Under the pieces are notes generated by a model. That model saw nothing but the letters and a program-made list of their open reading frames with translations, made no database searches and was not told the origin of the DNA. The translations under genes were made by a program, and so were the position numbers. Positions 16,395-24,919 of a stretch of DNA of 64,000 bases are shown here, one piece after another (within the stretch, counting starts at the first letter, position 1; every line of letters begins with the position of its first letter). The DNA comes from Nitrospirota bacterium (GTDB taxonomy: Bacteria > Nitrospirota > UBA9217): contig DATIZR010000043.1 in NCBI GenBank assembly GCA_035516965.1, positions 1-64,000 of the forward strand, given 5' to 3'.

Positions 16395-16420
16395 CCGCCC
16401 TGTCTGCAGGGCGGCTTTCT
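16395..16420 (+). terminator. Probable rho-independent terminator after the PhoH gene
   Basis: A perfect stem CCGCCCTG/CAGGGCGG (16395-16402 with 16407-16414) with a four-base loop is followed by the weak tract CTTTCT. It lies 33 bases after the PhoH stop. Confidence 0.6.
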
Positions 16421-16486
16421 GGCGGCACCGGCGGTCCCCAGCAGGAACGGGCAACGAGTGACGCTCGCTGCGATGCCTGAAAAGCC

Positions 16487-16515
16487 TTGACACCGATTAC
16501 GCTAGTATGTTAATT
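16487..16515 (+). promoter_or_regulatory. Promoter of resB-ccsA
   Basis: TTGACA (16487-16492) is followed after 17 bases by TTAATT (16510-16515), in an AT-rich patch 35 bases before the resB start. The -35 is consensus and the -10 is weak. Confidence 0.5.
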
Positions 16516-16550
16516 TTAAAAATCTTTTGTGCCAGGCGGGAGGCGCTGCA

Positions 16551-18056
16551 TTGGAAAATCAAAAAGGGCTTGTGGAAATTGCCGCGGAGAAGGTATGGAA
16601 ATTCCTTTCCTCAGTAAAGCTCGCTGTCATACTGCTCATTATTCTGGCCATCGTATCGGTCATCGGCACGGTCATCCAGCAGAATGAATCCCCCGAAAGG
16701 TATCTGCGCGAATACAGCCAGACCACCGTCACGCTGTTCGAGGCGATCGGCTTCTTCGATATGTATCACACGTGGTGGTTCGTGCTTCTTCTGTTCCTGC
16801 TTACGGCTAACCTGACGGTCTGCACGCTCGACCGGTTCCCTCCGACCTGGAGAATCATCAAAGCGCCTCTCAAACCGATTGAGGACGAGGGCTTGAAGGC
16901 CCTGCCGTTCAAGCAGGAGATCGTCTTCAAGGGGGATGCTGGATCGGCACTGGAGCGCGTGTCCCGTACGCTTGCCGCCCACCACTACCGGGTCAGCGAG
17001 TATCACGGAGCAGGGGCCATTCAGCTTATGACGCAAAAGGGCGCTTACAGCCGTCTCGGATACATCATCACCCATGTCAGCATCCTGCTCGTGTTCATCG
17101 GCGCCCTGATCGGGGCGTTTTTCGGGTTCAAGGCGTTCTTGAACCTGCCGGAGGGCGGCGCATCGAAAGTCGTATATCTCAGGAACGAGCCCATGTGGGA
17201 CAAGATCGTGGACTCGCTGGGAGTTGCTAAAAGTCCTGTCATCCCGAGCGCGGAAGGAGGCCTGCCGGCAATGCCGCTGGGTTATTTCGTCCGCTGCGAC
17301 AACTTCGACGTCGACTACTACATCAATGCCAAAGGAATGCCGACCGGCATGCCTTCCGAGTACCACAGCACGCTGAGCGTGTTCGACCAGAACGGGCAAA
17401 AAATACTCGACAAGCGGATCCGCGTGAACGATCCGCTGACCTTTCACGGCATTACCTTCTATCAGTCCAGCTACGGCATGATCCCCGACGGACGCGGCAA
17501 GATCGTCCTGAACGTCCGCCGCAAGGACAGTCCCCGGTCCGAAGGCGAAACGATCGCTCTGGATCCCGGTCAAGCGCAGTATGTGCCGTCGATCGACCGG
17601 ACGATCAAAGCAGTCAGCTTCGCCCCCTACGGAATGCGCGACCCGGCAACCGGCCAAGTCCAATTCTTTCACACCGAGAACGACGAACTGATCAACCCGA
17701 CGGTAGAAGTGGAGATACTGAAGGGCACGACGCTTGTCTCCAGGAGTTATCTGCTGAAGATCGACCCACTCCAGCCTTCCCTTCCCGAGGATTATGTGAT
17801 CAGCTTCGTGGAGTACTGGGGCGCCCGTTACACGGGACTCCAGGTGACGAAGGACCCCGGCGTATGGATCGTTTATACGGGTTTTATCCTGCTCTGCATT
17901 GGTCCGCTCATCGCATTCTTCGGCTCCCATCGTAAGCTCTGGGTGAGGATCCAGGATCGGAAAGGGCAGGCGGTCGTCACGGTGGCCGGCTCGTCCAACC
18001 GCAACCGGATCGGATTCGAGCGGGAGTTCAGCCGGATCGTTGACAAGATCAGGTAG
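16551..18056 (+). CDS. resB: Cytochrome c biogenesis protein ResB
   Basis: ResB (Ccs1) works with CcsA in System II cytochrome c maturation, carrying haem across the membrane and attaching it to apocytochrome c. The 501-residue protein has three N-terminal membrane helices (FLSSVKLAVILLIILAIVSV, WWFVLLLFLLTANLTV, a third near HVSILLVFIGALIG), a large periplasmic domain with the ITFYQSSYG segment, and a final helix GVWIVYTGFILLCIGPLIA. I chose TTG 16551 because GGGAGG at 16538-16543 is spaced seven bases from it and the family segment starts just after. ccsA follows 23 bases later. Confidence 0.93.
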   Translation: MENQKGLVEIAAEKVWKFLSSVKLAVILLIILAIVSVIGTVIQQNESPERYLREYSQTTVTLFEAIGFFDMYHTWWFVLLLFLLTANLTVCTLDRFPPTWRIIKAPLKPIEDEGLKALPFKQEIVFKGDAGSALERVSRTLAAHHYRVSEYHGAGAIQLMTQKGAYSRLGYIITHVSILLVFIGALIGAFFGFKAFLNLPEGGASKVVYLRNEPMWDKIVDSLGVAKSPVIPSAEGGLPAMPLGYFVRCDNFDVDYYINAKGMPTGMPSEYHSTLSVFDQNGQKILDKRIRVNDPLTFHGITFYQSSYGMIPDGRGKIVLNVRRKDSPRSEGETIALDPGQAQYVPSIDRTIKAVSFAPYGMRDPATGQVQFFHTENDELINPTVEVEILKGTTLVSRSYLLKIDPLQPSLPEDYVISFVEYWGARYTGLQVTKDPGVWIVYTGFILLCIGPLIAFFGSHRKLWVRIQDRKGQAVVTVAGSSNRNRIGFEREFSRIVDKIR

Positions 18057-18079
18057 TAATTTCAGGGAGGAATCGATTG

Positions 18080-19318
18080 ATGAATAGCTCCTTACTTTTT
18101 AATATCGCCACACTGGCTTACCTCGTTGCCATGGTCCTGTACATCAGCTTTCTGGCATTCAAGAAGGAAGCCATCGGAAAGACTGCATCCATTATCACCT
18201 ATACCGGGTTCGCGATCCAGACCGCTGCATTGTTCACGCGGTGGTGGGAGTCTTACCAGATGGACATCGGCAGGGTGCCCTTGTCGAACCTGTTCGAATC
18301 ACTCGTATTCTTCACGTGGAGCACGGTTCTCATCTACATCATCGTCGAGTTGAAGTACAAGACGAGGGTCTTTGGTGCCTTCGTTCTGCCCGTGGCGTTT
18401 CTAGCGCTGGCGTTTATCAATGTCTCCGGCATCAGCAGCGAGATCACGCCGCTCGTCCCTGCCCTCAAGAGCAACTGGCTGTTCTACCATGTACTCGTGA
18501 GCTTCCTCGGGTACGCCGCGTTCGGCATCGCCTTCGCCATCAGCATGCTCTATCTGCTCATGGACACCGAGGACCGCGGCACGTCCTTCAATATGGTCTC
18601 TGGCATCGTTGCGATCCTTGCCCTTGCAACGCTCGGCTATATCATGGCGGGTCATGGCATGAAAACCTCATTCTGGCTGGGCCTTGGAGTACTGGTACTG
18701 GCGTGGTTCATCTTCCTCATCGTCTCCGGTTCCCGCCACAAGGCGCAGGTCTTCCTTTTCTGGTCGTTCTGCGTGACGCTGGCGGTCGGCCTGCTGATAG
18801 CCATGGGCATCGATTTCGTTTATCTCATCCAGCTCAAGAATCTGGCCGCCGGGGAGTCTTTCAAGAAACACATGTTCGAAGCCACCTTCGTCAGTTCCTC
18901 GCTGCCGGTGGTGCTCGTCAGCTGGGCGGTCATCATCGCGATCTTCGTGATCGTCTGGTTGCGGGGAATGCGTCTGAAGTCCTTCCTGCATCAGTACATG
19001 CCGACGATGGACCAGCTGGACGATGTGACGTACAAAATGATCGCGATCGGCTGGCCGCTGCTGACCGCCGGCATCATCACCGGGGCGGTCTGGGCAAACA
19101 GCGCCTGGGGAACGTACTGGAGCTGGGACCCGAAAGAGACCTGGTCGCTCATCACCTGGTTCGTGTACGCCATCTATCTCCACGCACGGTATGTCCGAGG
19201 TTGGAAGGGCAGCCAGATGGCGGTTATCTCCGCGGTCGGTTTCCTCGCGGTTATCTTTACCTATCTGGGTGTCAATCTCGTTCTTTCCGGTCTTCATTCC
19301 TACGGTGGCATGAATTAA
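18080..19318 (+). CDS. ccsA: Cytochrome c biogenesis protein CcsA (CcsB type)
   Basis: This polytopic membrane protein is the haem handler and ligase partner of ResB. The 412-residue sequence has many hydrophobic helices and the tryptophan-rich WWD signature WGTYWSWDPKETWSLITWF (about 343-361), with conserved histidines in flanking helices (for example FYHVLVSFLGYAAFG). It is longer than minimal CcsA because of an extra poorly conserved region in the middle (about 200-300). GGGAGG at 18065-18070 supports the ATG. No thioredoxin-like CcsX or c-type apocytochrome gene adjoins it. Confidence 0.93.
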   Translation: MNSSLLFNIATLAYLVAMVLYISFLAFKKEAIGKTASIITYTGFAIQTAALFTRWWESYQMDIGRVPLSNLFESLVFFTWSTVLIYIIVELKYKTRVFGAFVLPVAFLALAFINVSGISSEITPLVPALKSNWLFYHVLVSFLGYAAFGIAFAISMLYLLMDTEDRGTSFNMVSGIVAILALATLGYIMAGHGMKTSFWLGLGVLVLAWFIFLIVSGSRHKAQVFLFWSFCVTLAVGLLIAMGIDFVYLIQLKNLAAGESFKKHMFEATFVSSSLPVVLVSWAVIIAIFVIVWLRGMRLKSFLHQYMPTMDQLDDVTYKMIAIGWPLLTAGIITGAVWANSAWGTYWSWDPKETWSLITWFVYAIYLHARYVRGWKGSQMAVISAVGFLAVIFTYLGVNLVLSGLHSYGGMN

Positions 19319-19347
19319 GGCATCCCTTCCCACATCGACAGCAAGGA

Positions 19348-19385
19348 CGCCGGACATCGATCACGATGCCGGCGTTTCTTTTTTC
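19348..19385 (+). terminator. Rho-independent terminator of resB-ccsA
   Basis: The stem CGCCGG-(A bulge)-CATCG / CGATG-CCGGCG (19348-19359 with 19364-19374) has an ATCA loop and is followed by TTTCTTTTTT. It lies 30 bases after ccsA. Confidence 0.85.
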
Positions 19386-19496
19386 ACGGTCCTGGAATCC
19401 GCCGGTCCAACCAAGGCTCCGCTTGATCGATATGCTATACTTTAACCAAGACAGACAGTCCCTTTACGGTCCAGGTTTGAACCCGGGAGGTGCCCC

Positions 19497-19901
19497 ATGA
19501 GAGAATTCAGATGTGCAAGTCTAGGGAACAAGTGTTCGTGGAGACATGTTGCAACGGAAGAGCTGCTCGCCGACATGGTCGCGCTCCATCTGCGGGATGT
19601 CCATGGCATACCAGCGGTGACTCCTGAACTGCTGGGGAGCATAAAAAAGGCCTATTCCCCGGCGGGGCCAGAGGCAGTTGCCGAGGCAACTGCTGCCGGG
19701 ATGAAGGTGTATGACTGTGACCTTGGCCCCGGCTGCAGGTGGAAATATATCGCGATGACCGAAGAACTGATCGCTGACGGCACAGCGGTTCATGCGCGAG
19801 AAGTTCATGGAATCAGGGATTTTTCACCGGAGATGGCGGCCCGCGTAAAACGGTCTATCCGCACGTGGAGCGGGGAGGGGCTGCAGAAGAAGACAGCATG
19901 A
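19497..19901 (+). CDS. Tandem DUF1059 small protein
   Basis: The 134-residue protein contains two copies of a DUF1059-like unit: MREFRCASLGNKCSWRHVA..DMVALHLRDVHGI (about 1-37) and KVYDCDLGPGCRWKYIA..DGTAVHAREVHGI (about 70-107). Each has the same pattern C-x6/7-C-x-W/K and H-x6-HG, spaced like a small metal-binding knuckle. The family is usually a single 55-60-residue unit of unknown function. ATG 19497 has GGGAGG nine bases upstream. It stands alone between ccsA and the convergent lipoprotein gene. Confidence 0.8.
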   Translation: MREFRCASLGNKCSWRHVATEELLADMVALHLRDVHGIPAVTPELLGSIKKAYSPAGPEAVAEATAAGMKVYDCDLGPGCRWKYIAMTEELIADGTAVHAREVHGIRDFSPEMAARVKRSIRTWSGEGLQKKTA

Positions 19902-19941
19902 CATGCTGTGAGGGAGGGAAGACGGCAAACTGCCTTCCCTC

Positions 19942-21588
19942 TTATCGTTTCACGGTAACATCAACCCGTTTGTCGATGGAATAGATAGGATATATCTTAA
20001 AGTCCTTGACCCAGGGCTGAACGACGAAATAATCGGCCCGGTGCCACATGAAAACCCAGGGCGCGTTCCGGATGATGCGGTCCTCGGCCTTGCGGTAGAG
20101 CGCATACCGTTGGCGTTCGATCATAGTGTGCTGTGCAGCCTCGATCAGCCGGTCGAGTTCGGGGTCGTTGCACCGGGTACGGTTGCCTCCGGAGCCGACG
20201 CTTGCCGAATGGAACAGCGGGAAGAGAAAGTTCTCCGGATCCGGGTAGTCCGCCCACCACGAGAGCCAGAAGGCGTCAGGCTCTCCTTCGTTCACCGCGT
20301 GTTTGAAAGCGCTCCAGTCCAGTTGGGTGATCGTGGCGTTCAATCCCGCATTCCCGAGATAACGCTGGATGACTTCCACGATATCCAGCACCTCGGGATC
20401 TGCCGGGATGTAGATCCTGACGTCAGTTCCCTTCGCCCGCGCCTCCTCAATCAATTCTTTTGCCTTCCGCGGATCGTATTGATACCCGCCCGAGATCAGC
20501 GTCAGCCGGTCGTTCTTCCAGAGTCCGGGAGGGATCGGGCCTGAAGCGAGCACACCCCTTTTTTCAAAGAGGGTATTCAGGATATGCTGCCGGTCAATGG
20601 CCATGTTCACAGCCTGCCGTACGCGGATATCGTCAAAGGGGGGACGGGTGCAGTTCAGACCGAGATAGTAGCTGTTCAACCCTGGCTTGCCGTAGACGTG
20701 ATCCCGCCATGCTGGATCGGTGGTGTAGCGCCTGTATTCGGAGGAAGGTATCTGGAGGATGTCGAGCCTGCCGGTTTCGAATTCCACGACGGCGGTGAGA
20801 TCCTCGGGTATGACCCGGTACGAGATGCCGTTCAGCTTTGGACGTCCTTCGAAGTAGTCCTCCCTCGCAGAAAGGGTGATAGACTGGCCGTGTTTCCATT
20901 CGGTCAGCACGTAGGGTCCGCTGCCGACCGGATGAGTGCCGAAATCCTGTCCCAGCCGGTCAACTTCCTCCCGGGGTACGACATAGGCGGTCGTCATGGC
21001 CAGAAGCGACAGGAAGGGTCCGAAGGGCTGCCTGAGAGTGAGCGCCAGGGTGTGATCATTAACGACCCGGATTCCGGATATCTTCCGGGATCTGCCGGCG
21101 AGATAATCGTCGGCTCCCTCGATCTTGTCCAGGACCCAGGTAAGAGGCGCCTTTGATGCGGGCGTCAGGACCCGCTCGAAGGAGTAGCGGAAATCGTCCG
21201 CTGTCACCCGGCGGCCGTTGCTGAAGCGGACGTCCCGTCTCAAGCGGAACGTGTAGGTCCGCTGATCCGGAGAGAGCGACCAGGACCGGGCTATGTCAGG
21301 CACAATGTCGAGATTTTCGTTGAAGCGGACCAGTCCGTTGAAGAGCTTTGCGGCGATCGAGCCGCCCATGACATCGGTGATGAGTGCGGGATCAAGCGTG
21401 GTCGGATTGGTGTTCAGCCGGAGATAGAGGTAGCCGGGAAGCAGACTGTCGTCGGCTTTCCGGCATGCAGCGGGGAAAACCGAGATCAGGATGAACGCGA
21501 TAAGGAACAGCAGTGCGCGTGTGAATGCCCCGTCATTTCCGGGACGCGTTGATAAGCGCCGTAAAAAGCTTTTTTGTGTACCGGTCAT
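19942..21588 (-). CDS. Peptide/nickel ABC transporter substrate-binding lipoprotein
   Basis: The 548-residue protein has a long N-terminus, a hydrophobic segment and the lipobox FPAAC (Cys near 42), then a family 5 solute-binding fold: LNTNPTTLDPALITD, FNGLVRFN, VPDIARSWSLSPDQRTYTFRLR, and the C-terminal DAFWLSWWADYPDPENFLFPLF. These proteins capture oligopeptides or related solutes outside the inner membrane. No permease or ATPase genes adjoin it, so it is an orphan binding protein. Its start overlaps the end of the upstream hydrolase gene by 56 bases, which makes this start less certain, though the lipobox frame has no other good start. Confidence 0.88.
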   Translation of the reverse strand: MTGTQKSFLRRLSTRPGNDGAFTRALLFLIAFILISVFPAACRKADDSLLPGYLYLRLNTNPTTLDPALITDVMGGSIAAKLFNGLVRFNENLDIVPDIARSWSLSPDQRTYTFRLRRDVRFSNGRRVTADDFRYSFERVLTPASKAPLTWVLDKIEGADDYLAGRSRKISGIRVVNDHTLALTLRQPFGPFLSLLAMTTAYVVPREEVDRLGQDFGTHPVGSGPYVLTEWKHGQSITLSAREDYFEGRPKLNGISYRVIPEDLTAVVEFETGRLDILQIPSSEYRRYTTDPAWRDHVYGKPGLNSYYLGLNCTRPPFDDIRVRQAVNMAIDRQHILNTLFEKRGVLASGPIPPGLWKNDRLTLISGGYQYDPRKAKELIEEARAKGTDVRIYIPADPEVLDIVEVIQRYLGNAGLNATITQLDWSAFKHAVNEGEPDAFWLSWWADYPDPENFLFPLFHSASVGSGGNRTRCNDPELDRLIEAAQHTMIERQRYALYRKAEDRIIRNAPWVFMWHRADYFVVQPWVKDFKIYPIYSIDKRVDVTVKR

Positions 21589-22258
21589 TGATCGTTTTTT
21601 CCGGATGCCACTGGACAGCGATCAGAAAGGTGTTCTTTCCGCGGGATTCCAGGGCTTCAAAGACACCGTCCGACGACACGGCGGCAAGCCTCAGCCCCCG
21701 TCCGGGGTTTTTGATGCTCTGGTGATGCGAACTTCTCACCTTGAGGGAGCAGTCGCCTTTTTGGCGTCCGCCCAGGATCTGACATATCCGGGTGCCTTCG
21801 AACACGCTTACCGTATGATACACTTTTTCGCCCGGCTTTGCCGGTCCGTGTTTCAGCGCTTTCCTGATCTGGAGGGAAATATCCTGATACAGGGTGCCGC
21901 CAAGGGCGATATTCACCAACTGCGCGCCGTGGCAGATGGCAAGCACCGGTTTTTTTGTCCGGGCCACGGCACTGAAGAGGTTGAGTTCGAAACGGGTCCG
22001 CTTGTCCGGAGACGGGCGCATGCGCGCGTCTTTGAGCGGCCTCTCGTTGTAGAACCGGGGACTGATGTCATCACCGCCCGTGAACAGGAACCCATCAAGC
22101 CGGTTCACGAGATCGGAGATGGAAGTCTCGATCCCAAGAAGCGGAACCGGTATGCCGCCTGCCCGGAGCACCGCCCTACCATAGTCCTGGTCAAGGATGT
22201 TCAGGTCCCTCGTGGGCTGGACGTCCAGATTCATGGTAATGCCGATCAACGGTTTCAT
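21533..22258 (-). CDS. Class I glutamine amidotransferase-like hydrolase (peptidase C26, PuuD type)
   Basis: The 241-residue protein begins MKPLIGITMNLD and has FLFTGGDDISPRFY, the nucleophile Cys in AICHGAQLVNIALGG, and the His-Glu pair in AVQWHPEK. Peptidase C26 members hydrolyse gamma-glutamyl bonds, such as gamma-glutamyl-GABA in putrescine use. The ATG at 22258 has GGGGAGG just upstream. It overlaps the peptide-binding lipoprotein gene, suggesting use of imported gamma-glutamyl compounds; that link is inference. Confidence 0.9.
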   Translation of the reverse strand: MKPLIGITMNLDVQPTRDLNILDQDYGRAVLRAGGIPVPLLGIETSISDLVNRLDGFLFTGGDDISPRFYNERPLKDARMRPSPDKRTRFELNLFSAVARTKKPVLAICHGAQLVNIALGGTLYQDISLQIRKALKHGPAKPGEKVYHTVSVFEGTRICQILGGRQKGDCSLKVRSSHHQSIKNPGRGLRLAAVSSDGVFEALESRGKNTFLIAVQWHPEKTINDRYTKKLFTALINASRK

Positions 22259-22423
22259 CCCGCACCTCCCCGTGGTCATCGTAAGCAGCCACGTCTTTTT
22301 TATAGCATACTGGGGAGGGCTTGTCAGCGTGAGATTCTAATTTGAGATTTATTAGCAATCTCTCTTTGTGGCCAGGCAGCGCTGATAATGCATGATTCGC
22401 GGGACAACGGGCGCCGGGGGAAA

Positions 22424-23344
22424 TCATCCCATCAGGAATTCAAGGATGGCCTTCTGCGTGTGGAGCCGGTTCTCTGCCTGGTCGAATACGGCCGAGCGGG
22501 GGCCGTCAATCAGCTCGGCTGCAATCTCTTCACCGCGATGCGCGGGAAGGCAATGCATGACGATCGCACGCGGCGAGGCGGCGGCCATGAGCGCGGCATT
22601 CACCTGAAAGCCGCGGAATGCGTCGACACGCTTGGCGTGTTCACTCTCCTGTCCCATACTCGCCCAGACGTCGGTATAGACGATGTCCGCGTCCTTTGCC
22701 GCCTTCGCAGGGTCGCTTGAGAGCTTCAGTTCGGAACCGGTCCCGGCGGCGATCTGCCGGGCCTCGCGCATGATCCCCGCATCAGGTTCGTAGCCGGGAG
22801 GACAGGCGAGAGAAACGTGCATTCCCGTCTCCACGCATGCCTCTATCAGGGAATGAGCCATGTTGTTGCCGTCCCCGACATAGCAGAGCCGGAGCCCCTT
22901 AAGCTTTCCGAGCTTCTCGTTGATCGTGAAGAGGTCGGCAAGGGCCTGGCAGGGGTGATGGAGGTCCGAGAGCCCATTGATGACCGGGATCGAAGCGTTC
23001 GTTGCGAGCTCCTCCACGGTGGACTGGGCGAATGTACGGATCATGATCCCGTCAAGGTACCGGGAAAGGGTTCTCGCCGTATCGGAGAGGGGTTCCCCCC
23101 GCCCGATCTGAAGGTCGTTCGGCGAGAGGAACAGGGCCTGTCCTCCCAGCTGATACATGCCGACTTCAAATGACACGCGCGTGCGGGTGGAGGACTTCTC
23201 GAAGATCATACCGAGCGATTTGCCCTTCAACGGCTGGTGACTCTTTCCCTGTTTTTGCATCTTCTTCAGGGCAGCGGAACGTTTCAGGATATTTTCGATC
23301 TCCCGGGGAGTCAGGTCTGAGACTGCGAGCAGGTCTTTTTTCAT
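22424..23344 (-). CDS. argF: Ornithine carbamoyltransferase
   Basis: ArgF makes citrulline from ornithine and carbamoyl phosphate. The 306-residue protein has the carbamoyl-phosphate loop SSTRTR (51-56), DLHHPCQALAD and the ornithine-binding MHCLPAHRGEE near the C-terminus. I chose the ATG at 23344 (GGAG seven bases upstream; MKKDLLAVSDLT is the typical start). It follows argD by 103 bases and is probably in the same operon. Confidence 0.95.
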   Translation of the reverse strand: MKKDLLAVSDLTPREIENILKRSAALKKMQKQGKSHQPLKGKSLGMIFEKSSTRTRVSFEVGMYQLGGQALFLSPNDLQIGRGEPLSDTARTLSRYLDGIMIRTFAQSTVEELATNASIPVINGLSDLHHPCQALADLFTINEKLGKLKGLRLCYVGDGNNMAHSLIEACVETGMHVSLACPPGYEPDAGIMREARQIAAGTGSELKLSSDPAKAAKDADIVYTDVWASMGQESEHAKRVDAFRGFQVNAALMAAASPRAIVMHCLPAHRGEEIAAELIDGPRSAVFDQAENRLHTQKAILEFLMG

Positions 23345-23447
23345 TCGCTCTCCAATGGTTCCGTCCGGAACCACCTTACTATTTGGGTCCAAACCATACG
23401 AGGCGGCCGGGAAAAGCCGCCTGTGCGCAGATGCTGCCCGATCCCGA

Positions 23448-24641
23448 TCAGCGTTTCGAAAAAATCCGGTCCAGCGTGTCGATCAGGCTGTCGATCTCTT
23501 CTTCGGTTATGATGAGCGGCGGCATGAACCGGAGCACGGTGTCCATCGTGCAATTGATCAGGAAGCCCTCCTTGAGGCAGGCGCTGACAACGTCCTTCCC
23601 CTCGAAGTCCAGCTCCATGCCGATGAGCAAGCCCATTCCGCGCACGTCTTTGATGAAGGCGTATTTCTGCCGGAGCCCTGCAAGCCGTTCCCGGAAATGC
23701 CTTCCCAGATGCTCCACGGCAGGAATGATGATGTTGTCCTCGAGCAGGGCTTCCAGGGACGCCAGGGCTGCCGCGCAGGCAAGCGGGTTACCTCCGAAGG
23801 TGGAACCGTGGGAACCGGGAGTAAAAGCCTGCGCAGCCCGGTTTGTAGCGATCAGCGCGCCGATGGCCATACCAGCTCCAAGCCCCTTCGCGAGAGCCGC
23901 GACGTCGGGCTGAATTCCGGTATGTTCGTATGCGAAAAGGCGGCCAGTTCTGCCCATACCGGTCTGGACCTCGTCGAGCACCAAAAGGATGCTGTGCCGG
24001 TTGCAGAGTTCACGAAGCCCTCCTAAATATCCAGGCTCCGGGATGTTAACGCCGCCCTCCCCCTGAAGCGGCTCCACGAGAATGGCGCAGGTACGTTCGT
24101 TCACCGCCTTCTCAGCGGCAGTGAGGTCATTGAACGGCACGTACTGGAACCCCTCCAGGAGGGGCTCAAAGGTTTTATGGATCTTCGTCTGTGCTGTAGC
24201 AGAGAGCGATCCCATGGTCCGGCCATGAAAGGAACCTGCCATGGTAACGATCTCGTAACGGTCCTGTTTCAGCACCTCGCGGCTGTACCTGCGCGCCAGC
24301 TTGATGGCCGCTTCAACCGCCTCGGTCCCTGAGTTGCAGAAAAAAGCCTTATCGGCGAAGGAATTCCGGACCAGCGCCTTTGCCAGGTTGATCTGCGGTT
24401 CGTTATGATAGTGATTCGAGACGTGCATGAGGCGCTGCGCCTGCTTTTGGAGCGCAACGACAACGCGGGGATGGCAGTGGCCGAGATTATTCACGGCGAC
24501 ACCGGACACAAAATCAAGGTACTCTCTGCCGTCGGAGTCGTAGACCTTGGCACCGCGGCCCTTCACGAGCACGAGCGGCTGCCGTCCATAGGTGTTCATC
24601 AGATATTGTTGAGACTCTGCAAGAACGTCGTCGGTGATCAT
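23448..24641 (-). CDS. argD: Acetylornithine aminotransferase
   Basis: ArgD transaminates N-acetylglutamate semialdehyde to N-acetylornithine. The 397-residue class III aminotransferase has FVSGVAVNNLGHCHP, FCNSGTEAVEAAIKLAR, LDEVQTGMGRTG and the PLP lysine in AALAKGLGAGMAIGA. A TTG three codons upstream is possible, but the ATG at 24641 is preferred. No ribosome site is visible and the best promoter lies directly upstream. Confidence 0.94.
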   Translation of the reverse strand: MITDDVLAESQQYLMNTYGRQPLVLVKGRGAKVYDSDGREYLDFVSGVAVNNLGHCHPRVVVALQKQAQRLMHVSNHYHNEPQINLAKALVRNSFADKAFFCNSGTEAVEAAIKLARRYSREVLKQDRYEIVTMAGSFHGRTMGSLSATAQTKIHKTFEPLLEGFQYVPFNDLTAAEKAVNERTCAILVEPLQGEGGVNIPEPGYLGGLRELCNRHSILLVLDEVQTGMGRTGRLFAYEHTGIQPDVAALAKGLGAGMAIGALIATNRAAQAFTPGSHGSTFGGNPLACAAALASLEALLEDNIIIPAVEHLGRHFRERLAGLRQKYAFIKDVRGMGLLIGMELDFEGKDVVSACLKEGFLINCTMDTVLRFMPPLIITEEEIDSLIDTLDRIFSKR

Positions 24642-24650
24642 GATTTGCAA

Positions 24651-24679
24651 AAAATATCACAGTCATAGTGAAAAATCAA
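24651..24679 (-). promoter_or_regulatory. Possible argD promoter very close to the start codon
   Basis: On the minus strand, TTGATT (24679-24674), a 17-base spacer and TATTTT (24656-24651) end nine bases before the argD ATG. Both hexamers are imperfect. No convincing ARG box was seen. Confidence 0.35.
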
Positions 24680-24919
24680 ACACAAAATGGGAAGACGGGA
24701 CGTATCATTATCAGTGCAGGAGCCTTCAGGAGGTTCGTGACAAAGGAGTTGGTCTCTCGAGGGGGTGTACCAGAGGGATTATCGGATGTCTCCCGGACAG
24801 CTGGCCGGCCCGGCCGAAGAAAGACGTGCCGTTTGTGCTCCACGGGACCTGAGGGCCGGGATTTCTCCGGCCTTCTATGAAATTGATTGCCGAAGAAAAG
24901 CCTTCGGGCCGTTCCGAGA

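Noticed and set aside
16611-17930. Long minus-strand frame opposite resB
   Set aside because: Composition is that of a shadow frame, and resB on the plus strand has clear motifs and membrane helices.
24854-24872. GGCCGG/CCGGCC hairpin as a terminator
   Set aside because: No T tract follows on either strand; it may be only a chance palindrome.
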